NCBI GenBank assembly: GCA_025363275.1
Contig: JANYEE010000085.1
Location: 1 to 35,413, forward strand
Length of the DNA: 35,413 nucleotides
Origin: Burkholderiales bacterium
GTDB lineage: Bacteria > Pseudomonadota > Gammaproteobacteria > Burkholderiales > Burkholderiaceae_C
Direction of reading: 5' to 3'
Shown piece by piece: positions 33,377 to 35,413 of the stretch (its first letter is position 1; each line of letters starts with the position of its first letter). Under the pieces are notes generated by a model. That model had not been told where the DNA came from. It was given only the letters and a program-made list of their open reading frames with translations, and did no database searches. A program made the position numbers and the translations under genes.

Positions 33377-35305
33377 ATGTTTGACTTTATTCGCAAGTAC
33401 ATGAAGGTGATTGCGATCCCTTTTTTCTTGATCATCATCCTGGCATTCGTATTTCAGTCTGTGGGGGGCTATTCGGGAATGACAGACAAGGCCGCAACAG
33501 TGGCCACCGTTGGAAGTGCCAAGATCACCCAGAGCGAGTGGGACGCAGCGCATAAGAACGAAGTGGACCGTATCCGTGCATCACGCCCGAACGTCGATGC
33601 CAAGCTGCTGGATTCTGAACAGGCCCGCTACGCCACTCTGGAGCGGCTGGTGCGTGAAAAGGTTTTGGCAGAAGCGGCCACGCAGGAACACTTGATCACC
33701 ACGGACGCTCGCCTAGCTAAAGAGCTGCAACAAGACGCCACGATCGCTTCCTTGCGCTTACCCGATGGCAAGTTGGATATGGATCGTTACAAACAGCTGG
33801 CTGCTAGTCAGGGATTGACGACAGAGGGCCTTGAAGCCCGCGTGCGCGCAGATTTGTCAGTCCGACAAGTAGAGTCGGCAGTATCAGCTACCGCACTCAC
33901 GCAACCTGCGCTGGCCGATGTGACTTTGAACGCATTCTTCGGCCGCCGCGAGGTCCAGATCGCGCGCTTCACGCCCGCGGACTACAGCGCCAAAGTAATC
34001 CCATCAGACTCTGAAATTGAGGCGTATTATCAGGCCAACCAAAAGCTGTTCCAGGCCGAGGAGTCGGCGGCGATTGAGTACGTCGTTCTGGATATGGATG
34101 CAGTCAAAAAGTCTATCACTGTGAGCGACGCTGACCTTAAGTCCTACTACGAACAAAATGCGGTACGCCTGAGCGGTAACGAGCAACGTCGTGCGAGCCA
34201 CATCCTGATCGCAGCTGCCAAGGATTTGCCAGCGGCAGAACGCAAGAAAGCCAGAGACAAGATTGACGCGCTGTTGGCTGAGGTGCGCAAGACACCGGCG
34301 GCATTCGCAGAGTTGGCTCGAAAAAACTCTCAGGACACTGGATCTGCACCTGCGGGCGGCGATCTGGACTTCTTTAGCCGTGGAGCCATGGTGAAGCCTT
34401 TCGAAGAGGCTGCATTCGCCATGAAGAAGGGTGACATCAGTGACGTGGTGGAGTCAGATTTTGGCTACCACATCATTAAGGTGACCGATATCAAAGTGCC
34501 GCAGCAAAAGAGCTTCGAAGAACTGCGCAACAGTATGGAATCCGACTTGCGTACTCAACAGGCTCAACGCAAGTTTGCCGAGGTGGCAGAAACTTTCACC
34601 AACGGCGTGTACGAACAGGCCGACAGCCTTAAGCCTATCGCTGAGCGTTTGAAGCTGGAAGTGAAGACGGCGGCCAACCTGCGCCGTACACCCACTGCTG
34701 TTGTGACTGGGGTGCTTGCCAACCCTAAATTCCTGGCGGCGGTTTTTAGCGCTGATTCGATTGAGAAGAAACGCAATACTGAAGCCGTTGAAGTGGGAGC
34801 CAACCAGATCGCTGCAGCACGCATCACCCAGTACATGGCTGCGCGTACCTTGCCGTTAGACGAAGTGCGCGCCAGCGTGAAATCCCGCTTGGTATTCAGT
34901 CGCTCTGCTGACATGGCTAAGGCAGACGGTGTCGCCAAATTGGCCGCATGGAAGGGTGGTGCTGAGGCCAGCTTGCCCGCAGCCATCGTGGCGGTCCGCG
35001 GCCCGGGTAGCACTATCTCTGGCACGTTGCTCGACGCGGTCTTGCGTGCTGATGCTACAACCCTACCTGCGTGGACCGGCATTGATTTGGGTAACCAAGG
35101 CTACGCTGTGGTGCGCATTAACAAGGTGATGGAGCGAACACCTGTGGCGCCTGAGATGGCTACGCAGGAGCGCGGTCAGTACACCAGCGTCATCGCTAGG
35201 GCCGAGAGCGAAGCGTATTTCCAATTGCTTAAATCTCGCTACAAAGCGCAGATCAAAGTTGCAAAGCCTGCCAAGCCATCCGAAACCAAACCAGCCACTG
35301 AATAG
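33377..35305 (+). CDS. ppiD: SurA N-terminal domain / PpiD-type peptidylprolyl isomerase
   Basis: Membrane-anchored periplasmic chaperone and prolyl isomerase near the Sec exit. The 642-residue protein has a short cytoplasmic start (MFDFIRKYMK), one membrane helix (VIAIPFFLIIILAFVFQSVGGY, about 11-32), a SurA-type chaperone domain (about 40-180), a PpiC-type parvulin domain at about 270-375 (RRASHILIAAAKDLPAAERKKA, GGDLDFFSRGAMVKPFEEAAF, FGYHIIKVTDI) and a second helical C-terminal region. GGAGAAG lies eight bases before the ATG. It follows tRNA-Val and its terminator, so it has its own promoter or partial read-through. Confidence 0.95.
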   Translation: MFDFIRKYMKVIAIPFFLIIILAFVFQSVGGYSGMTDKAATVATVGSAKITQSEWDAAHKNEVDRIRASRPNVDAKLLDSEQARYATLERLVREKVLAEAATQEHLITTDARLAKELQQDATIASLRLPDGKLDMDRYKQLAASQGLTTEGLEARVRADLSVRQVESAVSATALTQPALADVTLNAFFGRREVQIARFTPADYSAKVIPSDSEIEAYYQANQKLFQAEESAAIEYVVLDMDAVKKSITVSDADLKSYYEQNAVRLSGNEQRRASHILIAAAKDLPAAERKKARDKIDALLAEVRKTPAAFAELARKNSQDTGSAPAGGDLDFFSRGAMVKPFEEAAFAMKKGDISDVVESDFGYHIIKVTDIKVPQQKSFEELRNSMESDLRTQQAQRKFAEVAETFTNGVYEQADSLKPIAERLKLEVKTAANLRRTPTAVVTGVLANPKFLAAVFSADSIEKKRNTEAVEVGANQIAAARITQYMAARTLPLDEVRASVKSRLVFSRSADMAKADGVAKLAAWKGGAEASLPAAIVAVRGPGSTISGTLLDAVLRADATTLPAWTGIDLGNQGYAVVRINKVMERTPVAPEMATQERGQYTSVIARAESEAYFQLLKSRYKAQIKVAKPAKPSETKPATE

Positions 35306-35319
35306 CGGCGAAATGTCGC

Positions 35320-35325
35320 TATACT
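35320..35325 (+). promoter_or_regulatory. -10 element before tRNA-His
   Basis: TATACT, 11 bases before the tRNA, at the expected distance for transcription to start just ahead of the tRNA. No good -35 is visible in the ppiD end. Confidence 0.5.
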
Positions 35326-35336
35326 CTAGGCCTTGC

Positions 35337-35413
35337 GGTGGCTGTAGCTCAGTTGGTAGAGTCCAGGATTGTGATTCCTGTTGTCGTGGGTTCGAGCCCC
35401 ATCAGCCACCCCA
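35337..35413 (+). tRNA. tRNA-His (anticodon GTG)
   Basis: A 77-base cloverleaf that runs to the last base of the window with CCA. It has the extra 5' G (GGTGGCT...) characteristic of tRNA-His, anticodon stem CAGGA/TCCTG with loop TTGTGAT and anticodon GTG at 35371-35373, and T arm GGGTTCGAGCCCC. It closely matches E. coli tRNA-His. Confidence 0.98.

Overview
The window is a stretch of core chromosome from a betaproteobacterium, most probably a member of the Comamonadaceae close to Rhodoferax or Polaromonas. That placement is inference from protein wording and gene order: carB-greA-DUF4149, exbB-exbD-lpxK-Trm112-kdsB-adk, an arginine-type EF-P beside EarP, a PhaP phasin, and LexA boxes of the CTGT-N8-ACAG type. 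There are 32 well-supported protein genes (carB is cut at its 5' end), one likely small gene after lexA, one candidate leader peptide and two tRNAs. I see no prophage, transposase, CRISPR array or defence island.

Layout. Bases 1-3013: carB (C-terminal part), greA and a DUF4149 membrane protein. 3254-5293: a FimV-like envelope protein. 5310-7422, minus strand: lexA, a small unknown gene and a D-2-hydroxyacid dehydrogenase, with two LexA boxes between lexA and a divergent asparaginase (7528-8514). 8572-12415, minus strand: exbB-exbD-lpxK-Trm112-kdsB-adk, which combines TonB energising with lipid A and KDO synthesis. 12566-14478, plus strand: xseA and sodB. 14545-16435: DUF192 protein and NADP isocitrate dehydrogenase, divergent. 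16605-19365: clpS and clpA, the N-degron protease adaptor and unfoldase. 19411-21276: a DUF1499 protein and a patatin-like lipoprotein. 21475-22160: phasin with a promoter flanked by two near-identical palindromes that look like PhaR operators. 22251-27133, plus strand: thioesterase, nitroreductase, glyoxylate/glycerate dehydrogenase, rmuC and an MFS transporter, mostly with overlapping start and stop codons. 27155-29960, minus strand: earP, efp and a LOG-family protein. 30027-35413, plus strand: uvrC, pgsA, an HU gene, tRNA-Val, ppiD and tRNA-His.

Most of this is ordinary housekeeping DNA. The most unusual signal is a roughly 50-base dispersed repeat with a GCTAT-N7-ATAGC core. It occurs twice between genes (3025-3074 and 23398-23451) and twice inside essential-type genes, where it is translated: in lpxK (10444-10497) and in earP (29610-29659), in two different reading frames and both times in a segment that looks like a variable loop. 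Other points worth a second look are a structured earP-efp spacer, a 31-residue insert in UvrC containing an inverted repeat, a likely leaderless greA transcript, a short leader ORF upstream of the HU gene, and an uncharacterised small gene in the lexA operon.
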